From Oscillospiraceae bacterium (GTDB taxonomy: Bacteria; Bacillota; Clostridia; Oscillospirales; Ruminococcaceae), in NCBI GenBank assembly GCA_031260615.1, contig JAISLG010000160.1, positions 1 through 5,955 of the forward strand: a stretch of 5,955 nt of DNA, read 5' to 3'. The translations under genes were made by a program, and so were the position numbers. The notes under the pieces were generated by a model. The model searched no databases. It was given only the letters and a program-made list of their open reading frames with translations, and was not told the origin of the DNA. This document shows positions 1 through 4,450 of this stretch, in pieces (within the stretch, counting starts at the first letter, position 1; each line of letters opens with the position of its first letter).

Positions 1-100
1 TTTTTTTGTACACGCACGATAACCCGTAATGGGCATTGCGAATACAAGTGACGGCAACCGCAATTGCATATTTTTTTGTACACGCACGATAACCCGTAAT
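1..100. repeat. 30-bp perfect direct repeat, 70-bp period (two copies)
   Basis: Positions 1-30 and 71-100 are identical: seven T followed by GTACACGCACGATAACCCG and TAAT. They are separated by 40 unrelated bases (31-70). Because the window starts at the first copy, the true repeat may extend further left and more copies may lie outside. The copies sit downstream of the minus-strand receiver-like gene that ends at 153. Length and period would fit a CRISPR array end, but only one spacer is visible and no cas gene is present. A dispersed intergenic repeat is at least as likely. Confidence 0.85.
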
Positions 101-152
101 TGTGTCGGGTAGGGCGCAATGTCCCCACTCCGCCGTCAAATACCGCCTTTAT

Positions 153-545
153 TCACTGCGCTACATTATATCCATACACCTGTTGTTTAATCATCTTGTC
201 CACGATACCGAGCATTGAATCTTTTGTGATACCCGTCGATACAATATGGGCATTTCGGAGGGAAATGTGGTCGGAGAACGGTTTCATAACGGATATGTCC
301 GCCGCGAGGAGCAGGGGGATATTCGCAGTCTGCTCGCTCTCACGCAGTTGTTTATAGAACGCAAAGAATTGCGAGTAGTCGTCGCCTAACTGGTATACTA
401 TCAGGCTTGGCTCGGACGTAGCCGCGACATACGATGCGCTTTGCATTGCGCCCGTTGCCTTGATAGTGTACGGCGACCCCTCGAAGTTGCGCCGCAATCG
501 GTTTATCTCTTGGATTTTATCGCAGACAATCAATATTGTGTTCAT
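153..545 (-). CDS. Stand-alone receiver-like protein lacking the phosphoacceptor Asp
   Basis: A 130-residue protein with the outline of a CheY-type receiver: strand 1 ILIV at residues 4-7, strand 3 PSLIVYQL at 46-53 and strand 4 IPLLLAA around 76-82. The acidic pair expected after strand 1 is reduced to C8-D9. The phosphoacceptor Asp is Q52, and the Thr/Ser after strand 4 and the Lys after strand 5 also appear to be missing. Classical phosphotransfer is therefore unlikely. No output domain follows, so a protein-interaction or atypical receiver role is inferred. The ATG at 543-545 has only a weak purine-rich site (GAGAAG) upstream. The gene lies 191 bp downstream of a receiver-GGDEF gene on the same strand and may be co-transcribed with it. 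I see no clear promoter or terminator of its own. The assignment rests on pattern similarity, not on a profile search. Confidence 0.7.
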   Translation of the reverse strand: MNTILIVCDKIQEINRLRRNFEGSPYTIKATGAMQSASYVAATSEPSLIVYQLGDDYSQFFAFYKQLRESEQTANIPLLLAADISVMKPFSDHISLRNAHIVSTGITKDSMLGIVDKMIKQQVYGYNVAQ

Positions 546-609
546 TTACTTCTTCTCGGTATATTTTTATTTTAGGGGTTATTGCGGTATAATGAATGTC
601 ACGATTACC

Positions 610-638
610 GCCGCCCTGCGGCATTTCAGGAACTGAAA
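610..638. other. Two small adjacent dyads in the intergenic gap
   Basis: GCCGC-CCT-GCGGC (610-622) and TTTCAG-GAA-CTGAAA (624-638) are perfect short inverted repeats lying side by side between the two receiver-like genes. They could be RNA stem-loops or a protein binding site. There is no T-run beside either, so they are not obvious terminators. The role is unknown. Confidence 0.35.
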
Positions 639-677
639 AGGTCGAAGTCGCAACAAGACCATAGTGAGGTAACTCCC

Positions 678-727
678 CACCAAGTCCGCGGCGACACGCC
701 GCCACCAAGTCCGCGGCGACACGCCGC
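678..727. repeat. 25-bp GC-rich tandem repeat, two copies
   Basis: Positions 678-702 and 703-727 are identical 25-bp units, immediately after the stop codon (737-739, minus strand) of the receiver-GGDEF gene. Each unit contains GCGGCG-ACA-CGCCGC, which can form a 6-bp GC stem with a three-base loop. An mRNA running on into the next minus-strand gene would carry two successive hairpins, which could protect the upstream 3' end or attenuate read-through. No T-run follows, so this is not a classical terminator. Confidence 0.85.
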
Positions 728-736
728 CGCCGCCTG

Positions 737-1612
737 TTACCATTGATAGAAGAAAGCCTTATTCTTGCCGCTCGTACGCGCGCGTGACAACCCCATATCG
801 CATATCTTGTGCAGTTCTTCGTAGTCTGTCCCGTGCCTATCCGTTACCGCAAGTCCAACCGACACATACATCTGCTCGTTGTCCACTGCCGCCTTTATAC
901 CCCGTATTATTGCTGCCGCGTAGTCCTCCACTGCCTTTTTGTCGCGCATTTCGGGAGCAAATATCATAAAGCCCCCACCGGCGAGGACAGCGAGTACCGC
1001 TTCCGAGCCATTCAAGGTTGTTCCGGGCAACATATTGTGCAGTACATCGCGCGTTTTAATGAGAGCCTCGTCCGATACTTTCGTACCCACAAAACTGTAA
1101 TGGTCGAGGTCGATGAGGAACAACGCGCCTTTACTGCCACCTTTCAGCATTTCGACGATTTCCTCCTCCGCGAACCGCATAATAGGCAAGCCTGTTACGG
1201 GGTCGGGGCGTTGGTAAGGCTTAGCGTGGTGTTGGAGCACCGCGTCTACTGTTTCGGCGAACACTTCGGGGTCAATGGGTAATTTCAAAGCCTCGTCCAC
1301 ACTGAGCCGATTCGCGGACATAATACTGGCTGTTGTGATATTTTCCGCGAGGATAATCGCGGGCATATCGCGGATACGCTTATCTTCTTTTCGCACTTTG
1401 GATATTAAATCGAAGCAACTGCCATTTTCGATACGTTCGGAAACGATGAGCAAATCGTAACCGCCGCCCGCCGTACCGAGCGCGCGTATCAGCGTTTTAA
1501 CGGTTTCAATCGCGCCGAAAGCATGCGTGGAATCGTACTTCTCCGCCAAAACGGCATCGAATATCTTATAGAATAACTTCGCCTCGGACACAAAAAGTAT
1601 TTTTTTTCTCAC
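737..1612 (-). CDS. Receiver-like plus degenerate GGDEF domain protein
   Basis: A 291-residue protein. Residues about 3-127 resemble a receiver, but the phosphoacceptor position is S58 (LLIVSE), the acidic pair is S9-E10 and the conserved Lys before Pro is L111. Residues about 135-291 follow the GGDEF cyclase fold: DPVTGLP (137-143) for the DxLTGL motif, LIDLDHY (166-172) for the first metal site, and a C-terminal SVGLAVTD...RARTSGKNKAFFY that matches the usual end. The signature loop is AGGGF (211-215), so the Asp and Glu needed for diguanylate synthesis are both Gly. No RxxD inhibitory site is seen. The likely role is a catalytically dead sensor or scaffold; nucleotide binding is possible but unproven. 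The start is GTG (1610-1612) with a weak GGGG upstream. A plausible promoter lies at 1671-1700. Domain identity is fairly sure, function is not. Confidence 0.85.
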   Translation of the reverse strand: MRKKILFVSEAKLFYKIFDAVLAEKYDSTHAFGAIETVKTLIRALGTAGGGYDLLIVSERIENGSCFDLISKVRKEDKRIRDMPAIILAENITTASIMSANRLSVDEALKLPIDPEVFAETVDAVLQHHAKPYQRPDPVTGLPIMRFAEEEIVEMLKGGSKGALFLIDLDHYSFVGTKVSDEALIKTRDVLHNMLPGTTLNGSEAVLAVLAGGGFMIFAPEMRDKKAVEDYAAAIIRGIKAAVDNEQMYVSVGLAVTDRHGTDYEELHKICDMGLSRARTSGKNKAFFYQW

Positions 1613-1640
1613 AGCAAACCCCGTTCCGCTAACACATATT

Positions 1641-1658
1641 AGTATACGCGCTTATACT
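1641..1658. other. Inverted repeat in the leader of the receiver-GGDEF gene
   Basis: AGTATA (1641-1646) and TATACT (1653-1658) are inverted around six GC-rich bases. If the promoter at 1671-1700 is used, the repeat lies just downstream of the start site, where it could act as an operator or a short leader hairpin. AT-rich 6-bp arms can arise by chance. Confidence 0.3.
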
Positions 1659-1670
1659 TATTTACATTAT

Positions 1671-1700
1671 ATTATACAATGGGGAATATTGCAAGCACAA
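1671..1700 (-). promoter_or_regulatory. Sigma-A type promoter for the receiver-GGDEF gene
   Basis: On the minus strand, TTGTGC (1695-1700) and a perfect TATAAT (1671-1676) are separated by 18 bp. The predicted start near 1664 gives a leader of about 50 nt before the GTG at 1612. The element interleaves with the plus-strand rpn promoter. Confidence 0.6.
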
Positions 1701-1717
1701 CGGGAATTTGGTATAAT
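1689..1717 (+). promoter_or_regulatory. Sigma-A type promoter for the rpn gene
   Basis: TTGCAA (1689-1694) and a perfect TATAAT (1712-1717) are separated by 17 bp. Transcription would begin near 1724, only about 12 nt before the chosen ATG at 1736 and inside the purine-rich GAGGTGGGG (1721-1729). The mRNA leader would then be very short and carry only part of the ribosome site, which could keep full-length protein production low. Confidence 0.6.
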
Positions 1718-1735
1718 GTCGAGGTGGGGTTATGT

Positions 1736-2710
1736 ATGAGTAAAAGTTTATTACCGCCTAAGAGCGATTTTGTATTCAAGCGGATATTCGGCGATTACCG
1801 AAACACCGCTATACTGACGGACTTCTTGCAATCCGTACTGACGATACCAGCGGAGGATTACGCGGTGGTGTCGGTAGTGGACACGCATTTGAATAAAGAC
1901 GGAGAGGACGACAAAGTTGGGATACTTGACGTCAAGGTCAAGACAGTATCAGGGAAGACCATTGATGTTGAGATACAACGCCGTGACGTGCCTAATATTG
2001 CGGAACGCATAATATTCTACACATCTAAAATGGTTGTAGAGCAAATAGGCTCGGGCGATGATTACGAGAAAATCAAGCAAGTCATAACGATACTCATTAC
2101 GGACTATAAGGTAAACGCGAGTGCGGCGTATCACCAGAGTTTTCGGTTATGCGACACTACACACGGGACGGAGTTTACGAACCTGATTGAGATACACACG
2201 CTCGAACTGCCTAAGTTGCCAGACGAAAACGATTACCAACCCGAATACGAGTGGTTACAATTCCTGAAAGTGGAAAGCAAGGAGGAACTTGATATGTTAG
2301 CGACTGCAAATCCGCAAATCAATACGGCGAAGGGTGTTCTGCTTAAAATGAGCGAGGACGAGCGTACACGGTTGATATACGAGTCGATTGAGAAGAAAGA
2401 ACGGGACGAGCGGGCAAGGACAAAGGCGGCTATGAAAGAGGGCATATCGCAAGGCATATCGCAAGGCATAACAATAGGCATATCGCAAGGCATATCGCAA
2501 GGCATATCGCAAGGCACAAAAATAGGCATATCGCAAGGCATAACAATAGGCATATCGCAAGGCATATCGCAAGGCATATCGCAAGGCATAATCGCAGTTG
2601 CGCGTAATATGTTGAAAACCAATATGAATACGAATGAGATAGTCCTACTTACGGGGCTGAGTATTGCAGACATAGAGGGGTTGCGTAATGAACTCCAAGG
2701 AGGAACTTGA
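1736..2710 (+). CDS. Rpn family PD-(D/E)XK nuclease / putative transposase, with tetrapeptide repeats
   Basis: A 324-residue protein. The N-terminus PPKSDFVFKRIFGD (7-20) is the hallmark opening of the Rpn/PD-(D/E)XK 'putative transposase' family. The nuclease core shows D65 (GILDVKV), E79 and Q81 (DVEIQ), the usual D...ExQ/K catalytic set, followed by FYTSKM (94-99). The C-terminal part from M187 holds a charged helix (KKERDERARTKAA), twelve GISQ-like tetrapeptides (236-283) and a family-typical tail (NMLK...LTGLSIADIEGL). Family members are DNA nucleases; enterobacterial ones are described as toxins with anti-phage activity inhibited by their own C-terminal part. The start at 1736 is preferred over ATG 1679, which precedes the promoter and lacks a ribosome site, and over ATG 1732, which is out of frame. 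The last residues (QGGT) come from a duplication junction, replacing the LS end seen in the second copy. No transposon ends were seen. Confidence 0.9.
   Translation: MSKSLLPPKSDFVFKRIFGDYRNTAILTDFLQSVLTIPAEDYAVVSVVDTHLNKDGEDDKVGILDVKVKTVSGKTIDVEIQRRDVPNIAERIIFYTSKMVVEQIGSGDDYEKIKQVITILITDYKVNASAAYHQSFRLCDTTHGTEFTNLIEIHTLELPKLPDENDYQPEYEWLQFLKVESKEELDMLATANPQINTAKGVLLKMSEDERTRLIYESIEKKERDERARTKAAMKEGISQGISQGITIGISQGISQGISQGTKIGISQGITIGISQGISQGISQGIIAVARNMLKTNMNTNEIVLLTGLSIADIEGLRNELQGGT
2279..2296 (+). promoter_or_regulatory. Internal Shine-Dalgarno and ATG within rpn
   Basis: A full AAGGAGG (2279-2285) stands 8 bases before an in-frame ATG (2294-2296), which is M187 of the full protein. It is better placed than the initiation signal of the full-length protein itself. 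The same signal is conserved in the duplicate (2697-2703 with ATG 2712). Confidence 0.7.
2294..2710 (+). CDS. Putative internally initiated C-terminal Rpn product (RpnS-like antitoxin)
   Basis: In-frame translation from M187 would give a 138-residue protein: MLATANPQ, a segment of charged helix, twelve tetrapeptide repeats (its residues 50-97) and the LTGLSIADIEGL tail, without the nuclease core. In E. coli Rpn proteins, separately translated C-terminal domains are reported to bind and inhibit the full-length nuclease, and to contain four-residue repeats in a dimerisation helix. The same organisation is seen here, but expression and inhibition are inferred. The basis in the sequence is the ideal AAGGAGG at 2279-2285 and the conservation of that signal in the duplicated copy. 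Alternatively the site is simply the codons for Lys-Glu-Glu and is silent. Confidence 0.55.
   Translation: MLATANPQINTAKGVLLKMSEDERTRLIYESIEKKERDERARTKAAMKEGISQGISQGITIGISQGISQGISQGTKIGISQGITIGISQGISQGISQGIIAVARNMLKTNMNTNEIVLLTGLSIADIEGLRNELQGGT
2441..2584 (+). repeat. 12-bp coding minisatellite, 12 units (GISQ/GITI/GTKI)
   Basis: Twelve consecutive 12-bp units: nine GGCATATCGCAA (GISQ), two GGCATAACAATA (GITI, units 3 and 9) and one GGCACAAAAATA (GTKI, unit 7). A partial unit follows at 2585. The order suggests that a larger block, GITI plus GISQ units, was itself duplicated. Since 12 is a multiple of three, changes in number preserve the frame. Gly every fourth residue suggests a helix with a small-residue stripe. 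The duplicate copy has one GITI unit only (2859-2870). Confidence 0.95.
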
Positions 2711-2711
2711 T

Positions 2712-2990
2712 ATGTTAGCGACTGCGAATCCGCAAATCAATACGGCGAAGGGTGTTCTGCTTAAAATGAGCGAGGACGAGCGTACACGGTTGATATACGA
2801 GTCGATTGAGAAGAAAGAACGCGACGAGCGGGCAAGGACAAAGGCGGCTATGAAAGAGGGCATAACAATAGGCACAATCGCAGTTGCGCGTAATATGTTG
2901 AAAGCCAATATGTCTACGAATGAGATAGTCCTACTTACGGGGCTGAGTATTGCAGACATAGAGGGGTTGCGCTATGAACTCCTTAGTTGA
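2712..2990 (+). CDS. Free-standing duplicate of the Rpn C-terminal domain (putative antitoxin paralogue)
   Basis: A 92-residue protein, almost identical to the C-terminal part of the preceding nuclease but with one tetrapeptide (GITI) instead of twelve, and substitutions in the tail (KANMSTNE versus KTNMNTNE). It has no nuclease core. The start at 2712 is chosen because AAGGAGG (2697-2703) lies 8 bases upstream. An alternative ATG at 2688 would add MNSKEELD and overlap the first gene by 23 bases, with AGAGGGG (2674-2680) before it. The ATG at 2712 comes one base after the first gene's stop (2708-2710), in another frame, so translational coupling is likely. It may inhibit or hetero-dimerise with the full-length nuclease. 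Alternatively it is a non-functional duplication remnant, although the open frame and intact signals argue against quick decay. Confidence 0.75.
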   Translation: MLATANPQINTAKGVLLKMSEDERTRLIYESIEKKERDERARTKAAMKEGITIGTIAVARNMLKANMSTNEIVLLTGLSIADIEGLRYELLS

Positions 2991-3003
2991 CGGATTTATC
3001 CCA

Positions 3004-3035
3004 AACAGCCCCCGATATTGCAATCGGGGGCTGTT
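3004..3035 (+). terminator. Stem-loop after the rpn operon
   Basis: A perfect 13-bp stem (3004-3016 with 3023-3035), with CAGCCCCCGAT as the core of its left arm and a six-base loop, begins 13 bases after the last rpn stop. No T-run follows on the plus strand (GCATATCC), so it is either a weak or factor-assisted terminator or a 3' end stabiliser. Confidence 0.65.
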
Positions 3036-3059
3036 GCATATCCGCCCCCCATACAAGTG

Positions 3060-3091
3060 AAAAAGCCCAACCCCGAATAAACGAGGTTGGG
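3060..3091 (-). terminator. Rho-independent terminator of the 318-aa protein gene
   Basis: Read on the minus strand, CCCAACC (3085-3091) pairs with GGTTGGG (3066-3072), with two further inner pairs after one mismatch and a loop of TTTATT. The hairpin is followed by C and five T (3064-3060). It lies 37 bases after the stop codon at 3128-3130. Confidence 0.85.
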
Positions 3092-3127
3092 AATAATATA
3101 AGAGAAAAATGGAAATCAAAAATGGGA

Positions 3128-4084
3128 TTATGCGGCAACGCCATTAGCCGCGTTCAATTTTTCGATGTAGTCGGGAGCATAACTTGCCCCGTACTTCGCG
3201 TCGCCCGTGTATGACACGGTTTGGTTCGAGTTGTAGGAATACTTCCCGTTCGTGTATGTGGCACTGCTGGGAGTAGTGGTGGGCGCACTCAAATTCGCCG
3301 CGTAATCCGCGTTGAAACTTGCCCCGTATTTAGCATCGCCCGTGTATGATACATAATTAGACGGCTTTGTCGTAGTGGTGCTCGTCGTCGGTGTAGTAGT
3401 AGTGGTTGTCTTTGCTTTTTCGGCAAGTTCCTTAGCGGCGGTTTCAAAAGCGGAGAGGACTTTGGTTTTGGTGTCCTCGCTTATCTGCGGCAATTTGCCG
3501 CCCTTATTCGATTTAATCGTGTCGAACGCCTTGGTGAAAGTATCTTTAAGTGCGTTAAACTCCGTCAAACTATCCCCGGCAAGCCCCTTGGCGAATGTAA
3601 CAATACGGTCAGACAGCGCGTCCGCAGACCAATAATCTTTCCCGACAGAGGTAGCGGCGGCGGCATCGAGTGCGGATTTAATCCCGTTGGAGTTATCGAG
3701 GGCGGAATAACCGCTCCAAGTGAACCCGTCAACAGGCGACGCTTGTTTAGATATTTCGTCCTGAACCATCGACTTAAACGCAACCGACTTGCGTGTAGCC
3801 GCCTCGTCAGCGGACTTTGAAGTTGCCGTCGCGGCGTTAGCGGATTTAAGTTGTTCGGCGGTTTGGTAACGATACGTCCCCGCAGTATTTTGTTTTACAG
3901 GCGTTTTGAGGAGTTCATCAAAACTCTGTTTGAGGTACGACTCCGTACCGCTAAAATCATAACTGTCGTCGTAGTCTTTAAGGAACGACGCAAGTTCATT
4001 GTATGCTTTCTCATTCTTTGTATTCGCGAGGAGAGCCGCATATACATTCGACATACCCGACGAATTACCGATTGCAAGTGCCAT
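3128..4084 (-). CDS. Uncharacterised Thr/Ala-rich protein with C-terminal SYTGDAKYGAS repeats
   Basis: A 318-residue protein that I do not recognise as a named gene. It has no signal peptide or membrane segment. The N-terminal half is helical and charged. Residues 148-214 (DYWSADALSDRIVTFAKGLAGD then LKDTFTKAF and LPQISEDT) resemble, from memory, a module recurring in uncharacterised clostridial proteins, possibly DUF5610-like; a profile search would decide. A threonine-rich linker (226-239, with lysines and prolines) leads to two copies of an approximately 20-residue motif (246-265 and 291-310, SYTGDAKYGAS then ADY/PDY). The DNA of these copies has diverged at synonymous sites, so the duplication is not recent. 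The ATG at 4082-4084 has AAAGGAGG (4090-4097) 5 bases upstream. Strong promoter, ribosome site and terminator suggest an abundant monocistronic product. The role could be structural or in cell-surface or appendage assembly, but nothing in the sequence proves it. Confidence 0.85.
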   Translation of the reverse strand: MALAIGNSSGMSNVYAALLANTKNEKAYNELASFLKDYDDSYDFSGTESYLKQSFDELLKTPVKQNTAGTYRYQTAEQLKSANAATATSKSADEAATRKSVAFKSMVQDEISKQASPVDGFTWSGYSALDNSNGIKSALDAAAATSVGKDYWSADALSDRIVTFAKGLAGDSLTEFNALKDTFTKAFDTIKSNKGGKLPQISEDTKTKVLSAFETAAKELAEKAKTTTTTTPTTSTTTTKPSNYVSYTGDAKYGASFNADYAANLSAPTTTPSSATYTNGKYSYNSNQTVSYTGDAKYGASYAPDYIEKLNAANGVAA

Positions 4085-4132
4085 AATAGCCTCCTTTGCC
4101 TATACACTTCCGTGCGTATAAACATTTTATGT

Positions 4133-4161
4133 ATAATAATCCCGACCAACAGGTTTGTCAA
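4133..4161 (-). promoter_or_regulatory. Near-consensus promoter of the 318-aa protein gene
   Basis: On the minus strand a perfect TTGACA (4156-4161), 17 bp spacing and TATTAT (4133-4138), one mismatch from consensus. Predicted start near 4126, leaving a leader of about 40 nt ahead of AAAGGAGG. Confidence 0.85.
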
Positions 4162-4163
4162 GG

Positions 4164-4193
4164 TTTTTTTGGATTTTTTTCGTGTAGTTTTTT
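4164..4193 (-). promoter_or_regulatory. A-tract UP-element-like region
   Basis: Three A-runs on the minus strand (7, 7 and 6 bases; 4164-4170, 4174-4180, 4188-4193) lie directly upstream of the -35 at 4156-4161. The first two are spaced 10 bp, close to helical phase. This resembles an UP element or bent DNA that raises promoter strength. Confidence 0.6.
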
Positions 4194-4228
4194 GTGTCGC
4201 GGTATCGGTTACCAAGATACGCAAGCCC

Positions 4229-4280
4229 TTTTCGTTTCCCCTTTTCGTTTCCCCTTTTCGTTTCCCCATTTCGTTTCCCC
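4229..4280. repeat. Four 13-bp tandem repeats between divergent promoters
   Basis: Units at 4229-4241, 4242-4254, 4255-4267 and 4268-4280 read TTTTCGTTTCCCC, the last with A in the first position. The array ends 9 bases before the -35 of the RNase J promoter and lies upstream of the opposite promoter. It may be a cluster of regulator sites or a slippage-prone spacer. The pattern itself is certain; any function is not. Confidence 0.9.
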
Positions 4281-4289
4281 ATTGTATAG

Positions 4290-4319
4290 TTGACTTTCCC
4301 TGTAACAATTTGCTATAAT
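4290..4319 (+). promoter_or_regulatory. Extended -10 promoter for RNase J
   Basis: TTGACT (4290-4295), 18 bp spacing and TGCTATAAT (4311-4319), a perfect -10 with the TGn extension. Transcription from about 4326 gives a leader of some 125 nt before the ATG at 4451. Confidence 0.8.
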
Positions 4320-4366
4320 AACTGTGTGTCCGAAAAGTTATAAAACAATCCGCATTACACTGCACA

Positions 4367-4406
4367 CGTTACCCCTGTACATATCACGCGTTACCCTTGT
4401 ACATAT
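4367..4406 (+). repeat. 18-bp direct repeat pair in the RNase J leader
   Basis: CGTTACCCCTGTACATAT (4367-4384) and the same sequence with T for one C (4389-4406) are spaced 22 bp, about two helical turns, which suits a protein bound on one DNA face. The pair lies 40-60 bases after the predicted transcription start, so it could be a downstream operator or a repeated RNA element. Each contains the palindrome TGTACA. Confidence 0.8.
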
Positions 4407-4450
4407 ATAAAAAACTGTATGTGAAAGATTGTAATATAAAAGGAATAAAA

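Larger units (their letters stand above)
2278..2982 (+). repeat. Tandem duplication of the rpn C-terminal region
   Basis: The block 2278-2446 recurs at 2696-2864 with 2 differences in 169 bases. The tail 2591-2696 recurs at 2877-2982 with only a few substitutions. The copies differ mainly by 132 bp, exactly eleven 12-bp units of the GISQ array. The junction falls at about 2691-2697, where the GAACTCC ending copy 1 runs straight into the AAGGAGG opening copy 2. The near identity indicates a recent event. Confidence 0.95.

Noticed and set aside
517..708. Minus-strand 63-codon frame in the gap between the receiver-like genes
   Set aside because: It is formed by reading through the 25-bp repeat and overlaps the next gene's start; the composition is repeat-driven and no ribosome site is seen.
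809..1282. Plus-strand open frame of 157 codons
   Set aside because: It is antisense to the receiver-GGDEF gene, whose domain motifs are clear; no family resemblance.
1679..1735. Longer start for the Rpn protein at ATG 1679
   Set aside because: It has no ribosome binding site, lies upstream of the predicted transcription start, and the family normally begins just before the PPKSDFVFK segment.
2441..2584. Possible CRISPR-like array
   Set aside because: The units are contiguous 12-mers with no spacers and keep the coding frame; it is a coding minisatellite.
2233..2673. Minus-strand open frames with MPCD or RYAL repeats
   Set aside because: They are antisense readings of the 12-bp GISQ array in the rpn gene and have no initiation signals.
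4202..4220. GTATC...GATAC dyad
   Set aside because: Five-base arms around a nine-base loop are too short to support a feature.
3895..4365. Minus-strand 156-codon frame
   Set aside because: It covers the promoter, A-tracts and 13-bp repeats and then shadows the 318-aa protein in another frame.
4367..4406. Relation between the RNase J leader repeats and the window-start repeats (shared TGTACA and a similar ACCC part)
   Set aside because: The shared words are short and differently ordered; the similarity is not beyond chance.
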